NCBI RefSeq assembly: GCF_000003815.2
Contig: NC_049993.1
Coordinates: 10,974,623-11,038,622, forward strand
Direction: 5' to 3'
DNA from: Branchiostoma floridae
Taxonomy: Eukaryota > Chordata > Leptocardii > Amphioxiformes > Branchiostomatidae
Length of the DNA: 64,000 bases
The position numbers were made by a program, and so were the translations under genes. Shown here in pieces: positions 1 through 11,226 of this stretch. The stretch's first letter is position 1. Each line of letters begins with the position of its first letter. The notes beneath the pieces are model-generated. The model had not been told where the DNA came from and made no database searches. It saw nothing but the letters and a program-made list of their open reading frames with translations.

Positions 1-323
1 ATATAGATGAAGGGTTGTATGAGACAATTGGACCTGCTGTAAGAGAATCAACACCAGAAGGTAGCTGTCTGCCATCAGTAGTGGAGGTGGCCCACCCTTG
101 CTCAGGAGTATCTTTGGGATTTTTCACTGCCCTCCCTCCCCCAGGTAGGGACACAACTTCAAAGGGCTGCGAGTCTGGGTGGGATTTCTGTAGGATTGCC
201 AGAGTTCAGGAGTTGACTGGGGGAGATTTTCTGGACTTACTTGATGACTGGGGAATTGGCCAACATTCCAAGGATGAACTCAGTGTCTGGTCAGTGCTCC
301 AAGACTGGCATTGGAAAGAATAA
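1..323 (+). CDS. Probable last exon of an unidentified + strand gene (partial)
   Basis: An open frame ends at the TAA at 321-323. A strong acceptor, a pyrimidine-rich stretch ending in CCCCCAG, stands at about 121-144, so the coding exon probably starts at 145 with two bases completing a split codon. The roughly 59 codons downstream read like real protein: acidic and Trp-rich, with FLDLLDDWGIG and a C-terminus of LQDWHWKE. The stop codon lies inside an AATAAA hexamer (318-323), which could serve as a polyadenylation signal. The rest of the gene would lie left of the window. I do not recognise the family. The frame upstream of 145 is probably intron. It converges with the minus-strand exons that end at 806. 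Confidence 0.4.
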   Translation, partial: IDEGLYETIGPAVRESTPEGSCLPSVVEVAHPCSGVSLGFFTALPPPGRDTTSKGCESGWDFCRIARVQELTGGDFLDLLDDWGIGQHSKDELSVWSVLQDWHWKE

Positions 324-805
324 ACTTTTTCTCCTGTGTCCTTTACACTATTACAGTCAATTAACAAGGCACATGGCATCAATAGCAGTATAATTGGTTA
401 TGATAGATGCAATAATAGACAGGAACTAGCTATCATAATCACATTAAGCCAAATAGTCAACTCTTCTGACCGGCTTATAGGTAAAACACAAATAAGAATA
501 CTGTAGACATAGTTGTCACATGAGCAACCTTTTATTGATAAAGGCAGGGGATAAAATGAGTAAAACTATTTGAAGGTCATTAACCTTAACTTGGACTTGA
601 TTAATTTTGGAGACAAAATTGCTTTAGACTTCGTACCTAAATATCTTCTTTGATCACCAGAACAAATTATTTGGTGATAGAAATTCTGTACGCTAATTCC
701 TCTGAAAACTTCAAGATTATGTTGTAAACATTAATTATTATGATAACTAAGCATGATTTTCTTACGATCAGCTATTAACTCCTTTGTTCTTTGATGTTTT
801 TCTCA
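324..805. other. Intergenic stretch between convergent genes
   Basis: AT-rich, no convincing reading frame on either strand. It would hold the 3' ends of the left-edge + gene and of the minus-strand gene ending at 806. Confidence 0.4.
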
Positions 806-3800
806 TCATATGGAACATATTTCCACTCCAGCCACAAAGTACAGACTTCCTCCTGAGAGCTGGCTTGTGATTGGTGGAACAGGAATGGGGTGACAGACTT
901 TGTTGAACTGCAAGAAGGGCACCAGTGAATCACACATGATCTTCAACTTGATACTGCTCTCCATATCAAAACCTGCTGGAGATATCTCCCTGTATTTACA
1001 GTTTGTTTATCCACGGACACAGAAGCATCTCTGTGCTGGGTTTATGGGAGCCTGAATTGATTGGCAGCATTTATTTGTTCAAGGTAATGATACGGCTGAG
1101 CCTGTGGTCCTTATCTTTTCACAGGGTCTTTTCCAAAGCCATTAGCATACTCTTATGAGACTTGAGGATGCCAATAAAGTATATCCTATAGACTGAGTAG
1201 TAATACGGTAGTAAGATTAGACCAACCAACTGCAATTAGTGCTCTTTGCAACTAGCAACTCACTTTTTTTATCTACCTTAAAATACATCAAAGTTTTCAA
1301 GTAACAAAATGGCAAAACAGTTTCTTAAAATGTAAGTAGCTTACTAGTATCTTTCTCTTAGTCCGTTGCAATGCTTGGGTAGTCAATGTATTAATTGTCA
1401 TGTTCCAGCTTTAATAAATGACTATGGGAGTTTCTCTTCCAACCCTCCTAATAAAAGTTCTATGTCCGTAGCTATTGGCTCGAGACAAGATGCTCAAACT
1501 ACATGCTGCGTTGGAGAGCAAAATCCAATAACACTACAACTTGTCTACAACAAGTACCACCTGAGAAAATAACAGAAGGAGTAGAGCAAAGTTTTCTTTA
1601 AGACACCTTTGCCAGTAGGGCATCTCTCAAGTCATGCTGTTTTTGTAACTTTAAGATTACAGCTGAACTGAAACACATGTTCACACCAGGTCATGTCCAT
1701 CAGTAGTGTAAAAATGTCTGTATATTCTCACCTGCTACTACATTACAAAGGACAAAGTGGCATCCAGAGACAAACCATTCTGTAGTGTATAACAGGATAA
1801 AACTTTGTATTTCTGCAGCCTAGAAGGATCAACTGAATCCGATAAACCTATGTGTGTCTGTGTGAATCTATGTGTGTTTGTGTGTGTCTGTGTGTGTTTG
1901 TGTGTGTCTGTATGTGTCTGTGTGTGTGTCTCTGTGTGTCTCTGTGTGTTTGTGCATGTGTGTGAGTGCATGCATGTTGAAGAGCAAGTAAGACTTCTAG
2001 TTAATTTTCTAAATTCAAGAAAACCTTGCCTTTAATAGGATAGAAACATCAGTAAGATACCATCATCTTGGAAGTACAAAATATATAGATTTTCCATATC
2101 GGAGGCTACAATTTGACCCTTGACATTTAAACTGAACTGTCCCATCTGAGTGCAGTAGGAGTGATGCTTCCTACAGTAATTAGGAACAGATCCAATATAG
2201 ACTCCAGATGTCAGCCAATAACCATGCAAGGTTTGGGCTGCTCTGATGAGGAAGTCTGCCTGTCCTTCTGACTCAACTGGACTTGGATCACTCCTTCCAG
2301 TTTCCTCCTCTGTAATTTGTTTGTTTTGTCTTCCTGGGCTGGAGGGCATTCATCTGAACTCATTACAACCCAATACTTAACTTGAAGCTCTTTTTCCTTT
2401 GTTCTTTTTTCCAAGGCTTTTATCATTCTTACAATTAATTACAGAAGATAAAAAGGATAAAAATGGAGACATTGTGACAACTTATAAACATTGTGTGTTG
2501 ATATGAAACAGAAGCAAGGACTGTGGACAAAAAAGTAAGAGGGTTGACCATAGGCTAGCTGTACCTTATTAATTACCTGAAAGAAAGTTTGGAAAAGTCT
2601 GGAAGCCCAAGGGATCACAAGAAGCACTTCAGTCTGACAGGAAATAAGTTGTACAGAACTTGCCAGAAGCCTTTTTTGCCTGGGTAGCACTGATCCATGT
2701 AAATAAACAGGGGTTCACTGATGTGTAACCTTGTTCTGGGACTTGTTCGTCTGGCTAATTTTCACACAGGATCAGATAAACATGTGCAGTTTTTGTGTGT
2801 GTCCAAAATAACTTCACATTGGAAATACAACTACACAATCTAAATCATCCAGGCAATGTTGCCAGTCATAACACTTTTTCAGTTTTCCCAGTGTGGCCAT
2901 AAAGTTTTCAACAGCCTTGTCCCAAGTGGTACCACCTACACCTAAAACTGATTTATACCATATGCAAGCAACTAGAACTTAGAAGAAGTAAATTAATTTT
3001 TTTCCTGAACTACAAAATAAGTCAGAACAAGCATACCAAGGATGCTAGATGTACTATTCATTCATGTTCTCAGAAAATTTACCAAAAATGAAGAAAGGAC
3101 TGTATGCCATTAACAAGATCTAGATAAATGAATTGGAAAATTGAATTTGAATCACCCACTCTCTCCAAGAGCTCTAAGTTTCACATTGCACATGAATATC
3201 AAGTTCAACAGAAAGCACCCTCAAACTTTTAATGGTATCATACGCTACTAAAATGGTCGTAAATTCTCCGTCCTGTTCACCACTCAAAGAGCAAGTCCAG
3301 CCCAATGATTGGATCTTCAACTAAAGCTCCAGAAAGAACCCATTTTCCCTGACAGCCTTTGGGAGAAATAGAGGCAAATCCCCCATTTGTCATCCAATCA
3401 CTGTTCAGCAGTGCTGGACTATCTCAGCTGCTGAAAAAAGAAATCTGGCTAGTGGAACCATTACTTGGGATATGTCATAGATAGCGATGATAAATAATAA
3501 ATGATGACTTTTTCCTCAAACATATACTAGAGAATTACCATCTCACAAGAATCTGGGGATGACAGTCTGCAATAAAGATTGCTGAAGGCCAGTACCCGTT
3601 CTTTTTATACGTTGCCATTGCTATAATCAATCAGAATTTTTATCATAACATTCCGTATTTGAATTTTGTCAGGAAAATCCTATAATGTATACCCTTTTCT
3701 TTGGCAAAAAGTTCAAGGGCACATCAGCTGACCATTCCCACCATTTTCCATCCCACTATTGACAGTCCTATTCCTTCATAAGGAAAACCAATTAACCCCC

Positions 3801-5096
3801 ACTTAGTCTGGTCAGTGAGCTGCTTGTCAAACTCAAACACCACCTCTCTCAACTCACAGCTCCTGAAAAACTCAAACCACCAAAATATTTTACGTGAATT
3901 CTGGTATTTTCAACACACATTTATGGAAATAGTACATGCCTTTTTAAGAATGTCTATCCAAATATATCCATAAAAGTCAGGTAAGAGCTATATATTCTTT
4001 ACTATCAGTACATTTTATTACTACATCAAAACTATCCCCACCTGAAGAGAAAGATAAGGAAGATAAGTATATGTAGTACTGTAATTAAATGGCAGAGGCT
4101 ATTCTACCCTATAGACGTACGATGTACTTGTCTATTGGGTTTACTTCTCTAAAGGTAATTATTTCCAACTTTTAAATGACAAAGATAGGTAACATTTGAG
4201 AATTCTCCATACAAAAGAAACTGTAATAGAAGTGCTATTTATGTTTTCATAACAAATACGCAACTTTTGCTTTTCTTTCAAATTGCTATAATGGCTTTGG
4301 CACCAAGAAAACAAGTGAAAATAGAACAGCTTACACCTGCCAAACCAAAGCCATGAAACTTTCCACATGTATATTTCTATAGACTACAGTTTTAAAAGCC
4401 TCTCCACACCATCTGGAAGTTCTAACAATATAAATAAAAAATGCTACTATTTATGACTGTTGGACTGGAGTGCAGCAGACACATGTAGTAAATGAAGGTT
4501 GGAACATGGAAATAAATTGACAACTTCAAAATTGCTGCAACAGACCCTAGATGAACCTAAAAGGACCGATCCATGTGTATTCTGAAGGGAGGTGAAGTAA
4601 AGAATGGACAGAAGTCATCACCAAAAAAAAAGAAAAAATTTAGTCAGGGGACGTTATCTGTCTTTCCTTTATCTTAGATAACATTTCATATAGGTGACCT
4701 GGTGTGCTTGGCCAAAAAAATGTGAGCCATCTCTAGGTGCCTTGCACTAGATCTATCTAATGATGAGTATTACACTTCACCTACTAGTATGAGGATGAAC
4801 ACTTCACCTCACCTTTTTTATTTTTTTCAAGGAATCTGTTCTACATTATGTGAAACGTTTATAGAACAACTGAAATACACATGCATGTACAGTGTATTAA
4901 AAGTATACCTCTTAAATTTAACGCTGTAAAGTGGCACATTGCCTCATTGATCTGTTTTAAAATGGCAGGAAAAAGCAATTTGATACACATCATTCATAGT
5001 ACTATATATTAGTTATTTTGTATTACATGGAAAATGTCTTCAACCCCCTCCCTGATGAATAACGAAAATCCCTCTGAGTCAGAGCTCTCTCCTGAC
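806..5096 (-). CDS. Unidentified multi-exon gene (exon chain, model incomplete)
   Basis: Several short minus-strand frames read like protein and are bounded by splice-like sites. Candidates in transcript order: 5096-5027 (acceptor TTTTAG, donor GTAATA), joining in phase 0 to 4581 to about 4480 (acceptor CTCCCTTCAG; contains [19 protein letters not shown]); 3862 to about 3740 (acceptor [27 protein letters not shown]); 3422-3281 ([15 protein letters not shown]; donor GTGAAC); 2679-2577 (acceptor CTACCCAG; donor GTAATT); about 2420-2270 ([15 protein letters not shown]); and a last exon 989-806 ([19 protein letters not shown]), stop TGA at 808-806. The join 3281 to 2679 keeps frame and makes a split Trp codon, the best evidence that this is one gene. 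Other joins are not resolved. No motif lets me name the family. It may continue upstream into the signal-peptide exons at 6264-7134, or be a separate gene. Confidence 0.45.
1849..1974. repeat. (TG)n-rich microsatellite
   Basis: About 125 bp of TGTG with regular TCTG, TTTG and TATG interruptions. It lies in an apparent intron or intergenic position. Long frames on both strands here are low-complexity artefacts. Confidence 0.9.
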
Positions 5097-6263
5097 CTAA
5101 AAGTTCCTACCAACAATATGACAATAGGACAGGAATACAAACTTCCCTACATCCGTTACACATAAAGACAACTTGCAACATATTCTCAACTAAAGAACCA
5201 ACTGATGTAATATCAACACCCTTTATTTACTGAACTAATATATTCTTTTCAACAATGAAGTAATTCGAACAGCATCACATGTCAGACTTTGTGTCCAAAT
5301 TAACTCAAAAGGATACAGCCCAATTCATCAGGAATGCACTGGGTGGAAATGTACATATTTTGATACCAATGATATCAGCGCGTAATGGAACAGGGATCGA
5401 CTCGGCGCTGTTTGTGTAAGGGCTACTAATGGTTCACTAGATAACACCAGGCTGTGAGGAAGTCCATGTGTTGTATAGCCTTCCTTTGTGAGTCAACTTG
5501 AACTTTGTGGGCTGACTCAAAACATTATCATGGTCTCCAGACACATGTGATGTTTTTCATGTCTAAAGGCAAGCTCCAGTATTTAAAACACTGTTTACCA
5601 GTATTCTAAAAAAGATTTAGTAATACAATACATATATAACAATATGATAGTATTTCACCTTAAATATTAGGTAAAGCTTTGGGTAAAGTTGTTGATGATG
5701 ATCAATAGATGAATAAATGAAATATTTCAAATACACATATAGCTTTGAATGAGAGATTTTTGATATAATTACAATTGTTCTTCTAAATGTTTCGATAATT
5801 TCAAAGCTTATCATTTCAAGCATAGCAGACTTGATTTCAAAAGATACTAGTACTTGAAACTATATTGAAGTGGCCTGACTGACTGTGGCCCTCCTGTTAG
5901 CATGGCCACTCCTCTAAGATTATTACTAGTGTACAAGACCTCCTCGGAGAAACAAAGTACACAAGTCCAATGTTATTGTTAGACTTCTAAGACTCCTATT
6001 TCAAAAGGTTACTTCAGTGTGGGTGATGAGGTACACTTGCCCTTGTTCAAGGCTGTTTAAACAACCTTAAGACATGGGTTTAATCTACAAAAATATAATG
6101 TAGTGAATTAACAAAAGGCTTGTATCTCAACTGAATATCAACAACCTTATCTTGCTCATGCATCATGCTTATTTTCAGAAAAAGCAACAGAAATGGTTGA
6201 CAAACTCTGAAACCACAATTATAAAGTATCCCACACAGTAGTAAGGACAAGTATTTGTTATAC

Positions 6264-7134
6264 ATCACGTTTCATGATGCCAGACGATATCGTAACCGTA
6301 TTAGTTATTAGAGCACTCCATTCATTTGGGGACTCCTCCGGGAATGGTGTTAGTATGGGGTCAGCTTGGCTCTCAGAAGACAGAAGTGTTCTTTTTTCTT
6401 GAATAGCCTTAAAAAGGGTTAGTTATTTTCAAGACTACCACAGATAGCATTAAATGGATCACAAATCTCTACGACTGAAGTCTAGTTGATGCCTTTATGT
6501 GCAGTGGTCGTGAATAAAATGTCGTAAAGTCGTCGCTGCGCCGGTCGCGATGAGCCGCGCGCTCCCATAGCGGTGCCCTGTTAACCCCGGCGGCACCCTG
6601 ACCCGGGCCGCCACTGCACATGGTAAATGTGCGCCCCGGGAACAACAGCTGGCCGCTGAACCAGCTCCTACAGCACAACTCGGCGTGAATAATCCTCTCA
6701 CTCATGCCGACAAGGTCCTTCAAGTTCAGACAGACAAGCGCCAGGGCTGTGTGCCACGATTACGGGAATCACACCGACATAACGGTCTACATAAAAGTTC
6801 GCACAAACACACGGCGTGAGGCGTGCTTGTTATAATTGCATGACCGTGGAAGAAAATATAAAATATGGATTTTACAATAAAGTTGACGACTCCACTAAGG
6901 CACTCAATATGGAGCATGGGCGTTTCAATACATCAAGCAGCTAATGTGGGGAACAACTGTGTAAAAGTGAACTACTCCCCTCCCCAAGCGACAGACGTTG
7001 TGTTGACGGTTACCACCACTATATTCCTGGAACTTACTGTAACTTGTTGTTGTTGTCAGCTCACCTTCCTCCTGGGACACAACAGCCTGTAACAGAACAG
7101 CGGACAGCAACCACACTCCTCCAAACCTCCCCAT
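6264..7134 (-). CDS. First two exons of a probable secreted or membrane protein
   Basis: ATG at 7134 starts MGRFGGVWLLSAVLLQAVVS, a textbook signal peptide: short basic start, hydrophobic core, small residues before QEE. The exon ends at 7065 with a GTGAGC donor after one base of a split codon. An acceptor ending at 6398 (pyrimidine-rich, TTCAAG) opens a 44-codon exon in the matching phase, 6397-6264, containing LLSSESQADPILTPFPEE and ending at GTATAA. Joined, the split codon becomes Glu. Later exons are not assigned; the minus-strand exon chain below 5.1 kb may belong to the same gene. The first exon lies next to a CpG-rich segment at 7.2-7.6 kb that could be its promoter. Family not recognised. 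Confidence 0.42.
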
Positions 7135-7600
7135 CACTGAAAATGAAGCCTCCAAACAGGGGGAAAACGCTTCAGGGACAGGACAAGTTAGAGTTTCCTC
7201 GGCCGGAATGACTCAGCGCGTACTTCCTGTAGCTCCTCGCTCCCTCTGAAGATGGGGCCCGCCGACCGGTTCACTCTTGTCCCTCCATATGTCCCGGCGC
7301 CGGGAAAATACCGCCGAAATCCTCCTTGACAACGCAGTGGAAAAGACTTTTCCTGAATGAAGTTCACCCGACTCGACTGTACTGTGCACTGCTGACCGGG
7401 TAACGTCACTGTCTGGTCGCTTGGATGGAGGCAAATATCTGCCGAATGTATGGGAGACTATTTTGGGCAATGACTTGTAACGTGAGCGCCTCGCGCGGTT
7501 GTAACCCAGATGGTCTGGAGATGATGTTTCAAACGGAGCGGCCACGCCCCTCCCCCGCTCTCTCTGCTGCCATTGGTCCAACAATTATCGACCAGGACAG
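7135..7600 (-). promoter_or_regulatory. CpG-rich probable promoter segment
   Basis: GC and CpG content rise sharply compared with the AT-rich flanks, directly upstream of the signal-peptide exon. No TATA box is obvious. Overlapping frames on both strands (for example minus 7584-7213) look like by-products of the GC content. A second CpG-rich patch at about 6530-6720 lies inside the first intron. Confidence 0.35.
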
Positions 7601-9238
7601 AAAGTGGAAAAGAAAAATAAACAATAGAGACGACAGAAAATTGTTTGTTGCGTTATGCAGAGGCCTGGGGCGTTCAACCTCTATCTCAGTGCCGTCATTG
7701 CCAAATCAAAATAAATTTCATAATTGTCTTGAAGTTTTGTGAGTTTGTTGTTTCCGCAAATAAATGTTCGACCAGCAACATGGTTTACAAGAAACAGTTC
7801 TTCCACTAGAGAACTCTATCCTATTCTTTCTTTTTTCAATGAAGAAATGCACTGATGATATAACGAAATGTGCGATATTATTACCAAAAGTCGTATCATA
7901 AAACTGAGTGTCAAATATATGTGAATTGTGTTTGTTTTTTTTCTTTTCTAAATGTCGTTTTTAATGGAGATAAGCGCGTTCAACATTTCACTTCGAAATT
8001 TCACCCTTGCCCTTCGTTGGCGGGCAGTCTAATTTCCACTCTGGTAATCAGAGGAAAAAAGCTCTTAATCAAAGAGGCTCGTCCTGCAATTATTTCCGGA
8101 ACCAATGAGCCAATTAAAAAGGCTCATGCATGCGCGTGGCCACCGAGTCGTGATGTAGGACCAAAGTCAAGTCTGGTTTAGATAAAGATCTTTTGTCATT
8201 GCCAGACGTGCATCTGCTGTTCATCTGTGTAATCACGACGATGATATCATTGTATACCGGGGCTGCACTAGCCGTCATCCTGTGTGCCGTACAGATGGAT
8301 ATTAATGGTGTGTCGGCATGGCTCACAACTTTTGGATGCATCATGTAGAGGACTCATTTATCGGTACCTTTACTACCGTTACCGGGCACGAGAGGAAAAA
8401 AACAAAAGCAATACGTCTAAATGCCTCGGTTGTTGTGATGAATCTATGCTGGTAATTACGATATCTTTGGGATGTCGTTTTCAATTAGAACTTTCTTTTC
8501 ATTATCTTTTATTGTGTTTTGATTGCTAATTTTTTCCTTGACATAGACGGTAATCAAGGACTCTACAGATGTCATATATCCAGAGGACACCCAGGACACG
8601 CAATCAGCGATCCGTGGGCGCAGGATCTTAGGTCATTGGCGAAGACGTAACAAATGAAGTATTTTCTTACCCTTTGACCCGTCCCATCAATTTCTCATTG
8701 CCGCAGAGGAGGGATGTCGCGGTAGCAGCGGAAGTCTGGCCATGTAAGGTACCGAACCCAACTCTCATCTTATTGCCAAGTTTGGCTGTTTGTCACTACC
8801 AGACTCGAACTTCCTCCAGTTTTGTACACATTCCACTTTCCATCCACTACTAGAATAAAGATTCAGATTTGCTATTTACAACTGGCATGAGCCATATCAA
8901 ACCATAAGACGTTAAACACATTGCGTTACAGTATAGCGCGGCATCAAAACCACATAAAAGCACGCTTTCCATTACTCCATTCCAAAACCTACGACTTAAC
9001 AGTAAGATATATAGATACAATCCCATTGAAAAGTCGGGCGAATACATTAAAAAGCATTAAGTTATACCATCTATCCAAAGAATAGCATTGTAACAGACCC
9101 AAGTAGTCACGCTCTATAAAATGGGCTATATAAAACGCCATCTCCAAGTTAACACTATCGTAGGTATTGACATAAAACACGAAAGGAAACGGTCATTGCT
9201 AAAAGGTTATGCATGGAAAGTTTTCGATGCGGAAACGT

Positions 9239-10016
9239 CATCTCCAAGCAGTTGTGGCGATGGTTGTACCGTTTTCTAACCAGGCTTGTTTTCTAACAAC
9301 CCTTTAGAGTGATGGTAGCGATTCTCCACTCTATACTTGACATCTGCTTGAAGACTAGAGATAAGTGATTTTAGATTGCCAGTCATGAGTCAGTTTCCAG
9401 GCGGTGGTGAGACAATGAGAAGCCGTCCCTGAGGAAGGCTGTGCCGACATGCAGGAGAAGTGATGTAAATAAACAGCCGGGCCCGGGAGAGGAAGCCTTG
9501 CCGTGCGCTCATCACGCGACTTCAGGAAAAATCGCGGGATTACAGACCACTACAGCTTCCTGGAATTATGGGATGAAGCCGACATTACTGAAACCGCTTA
9601 TAATATAGACACTCATGAAGCAGTCTTTTCCCTAGCTTTAGGGAATGCTAAGCTCTTATATATAATTGGGTACGGGGCCACAGGCAGTTAGGAGCAGGAA
9701 GTATATGAGATCTGAAAAAAAATCATGGATTTTGGATGAAAAATCTCAAATGATCCCTCCTTCCGATCCCATTACTGCAAACTGTCACAAAATCAGCTGT
9801 AAAAACAATGGTGCGTGTATTCTAACTACATTTGGATTAGTATATAATCATCCATGTACAAATAACGTTACTTTCCTGGCTAACAAAGTTCCTTGACATC
9901 AAGAGATAACATTCAACATAGCCGGTACTCGAGTGTAAGGAGCCGAGATAGAAATATGGTGGTACATTCAAAATGATCTTCCGTACCCGATCCCAACATC
10001 TGCTTGGAGATGGCAC
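9239..10016. mobile_element. Possible MITE-like interval bounded by inverted CATCTCCAAGCAG motifs
   Basis: CATCTCCAAGCAG at 9239 and its reverse complement at about 10,003-10,016 bound a 778-bp interval. The same terminal motif ends two clear fold-back elements in this window. The inverted repeat is only 13 bp here and no target duplication is clear, so this may be two fragments rather than one element. Confidence 0.3.
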
Positions 10017-11054
10017 TATCCCATTCAGCTGCATCACTAGATGGTCATTAACATCGAAATGAGATAACGACAGGTTATGTCTGCAATGTTATGGTTGAAA
10101 TCATAGTCACTGGACAAAATTTTTAAGAGTGTTTATCCTTGTCGTGCCACAACGTCTACCTGGTTGCGGTAACTTTAACTGTTCACGTATTCTCTAACCT
10201 CGTCACCATAATAGCGGGATAACCCGGTTACGGAAAAATAAACACTACTTGAAGCTTGCAGGAAATGTGGCCGATCATCCTGGTATCAGGCTGAGAATAC
10301 GGAGTACTTAGTACATCCATTAAGGTACAACACAACCCGGAAGCCACCATCGGTGTCTGAATCCGTCAGCATCCGTCAGGAATGTCAGGAACCCACAGTG
10401 GATATCACATTACAGACCGACATGGAAATCCTGTGCAAACGTAGACCAAGGTTTACGCAAGGTGGCAGTTACTCAAGCAAGTAGTTAGATTTGGGAAATG
10501 GCCTCAGGTAGCATCTACATTATCTGTGCTTTACACCGTTTCATCTTTATCAATTCATAGTTTTTGTTGAAAACCTGGTGAAGCACAGATCATGTTCAGT
10601 CACAGGCGAAGAGAATCACTGTGGGTGTTACCTGAAACGTCTGGCCGTTGCCCAAATCTTTCGATTTACTTGAGCAACTTTTACCTTCCGCATCTATTAC
10701 CTGGACGATCGATGTCTAACCGGCACTGACGTGAAGTACCAAACTGTTTGACGTACAGTCTGACGGAGTTCTCTCTGGTATCTATTAATAAGACAGTATA
10801 GATCAGTATACTTGCATTGGCGGTTCCTCAATGTAGCTTTGATAGGCATACTTCGTGACTGTAGACTTTTTGTACATTATACTACATATCATGTGATGGT
10901 TTCTGATCGTATATCAGGTTTCTGATTACTAGTGAGTTTCTAGGCTGGACGGCTGTCACAAACCTGTTAGCAATCATAAGTCTGATGACCTTGAATCAGA
11001 AATAGCGCGTGGTAATTGCAGTATTTTCTGATACCTCAAATCGCATTGTTTCTA

Positions 11055-11226
11055 ATCTTCAAGTAGATCCTACGGTAGCATAAGATAGTTATATATCAAA
11101 AGCTGGCAAAGGAGTGAAACCGGCCTAGGAGTGTGTATGACTCCCTTACGCACTCCTAGACCGGTTTCACTCCTTTGCCAGGTTTTTGATACTATCTTAG
11201 GCTACCGTAGGATCTGCTTGGAGATA
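11055..11226. mobile_element. Fold-back MITE with about 80-bp inverted arms
   Basis: The left arm (about 11,055-11,135) and right arm (about 11,146-11,226) are near-perfect reverse complements, sharing GATCCTACGGTAGC, GCAAAGGAGTGAAACCGG and CCTAGGAGTG. A spacer of roughly 10-15 bp, TATGACTCCCTTACG, separates them. There is no coding capacity. The outer end reads ATCTCCAAGCAGATCC, the same terminus as the element at 30,914-31,054. The family is a non-autonomous DNA transposon by structure; the superfamily is not determinable here. Confidence 0.85.

Noticed and set aside
1738-2035. His/Thr-rich and Cys/Val-rich frames on both strands
   Set aside because: They are translations of the TG microsatellite.
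6469-6723. 84-codon minus-strand frame in a CpG-rich patch
   Set aside because: Possible exon but no defined acceptor-donor pair in a phase that fits the neighbouring signal-peptide exons; more likely GC-rich intron or regulatory sequence.
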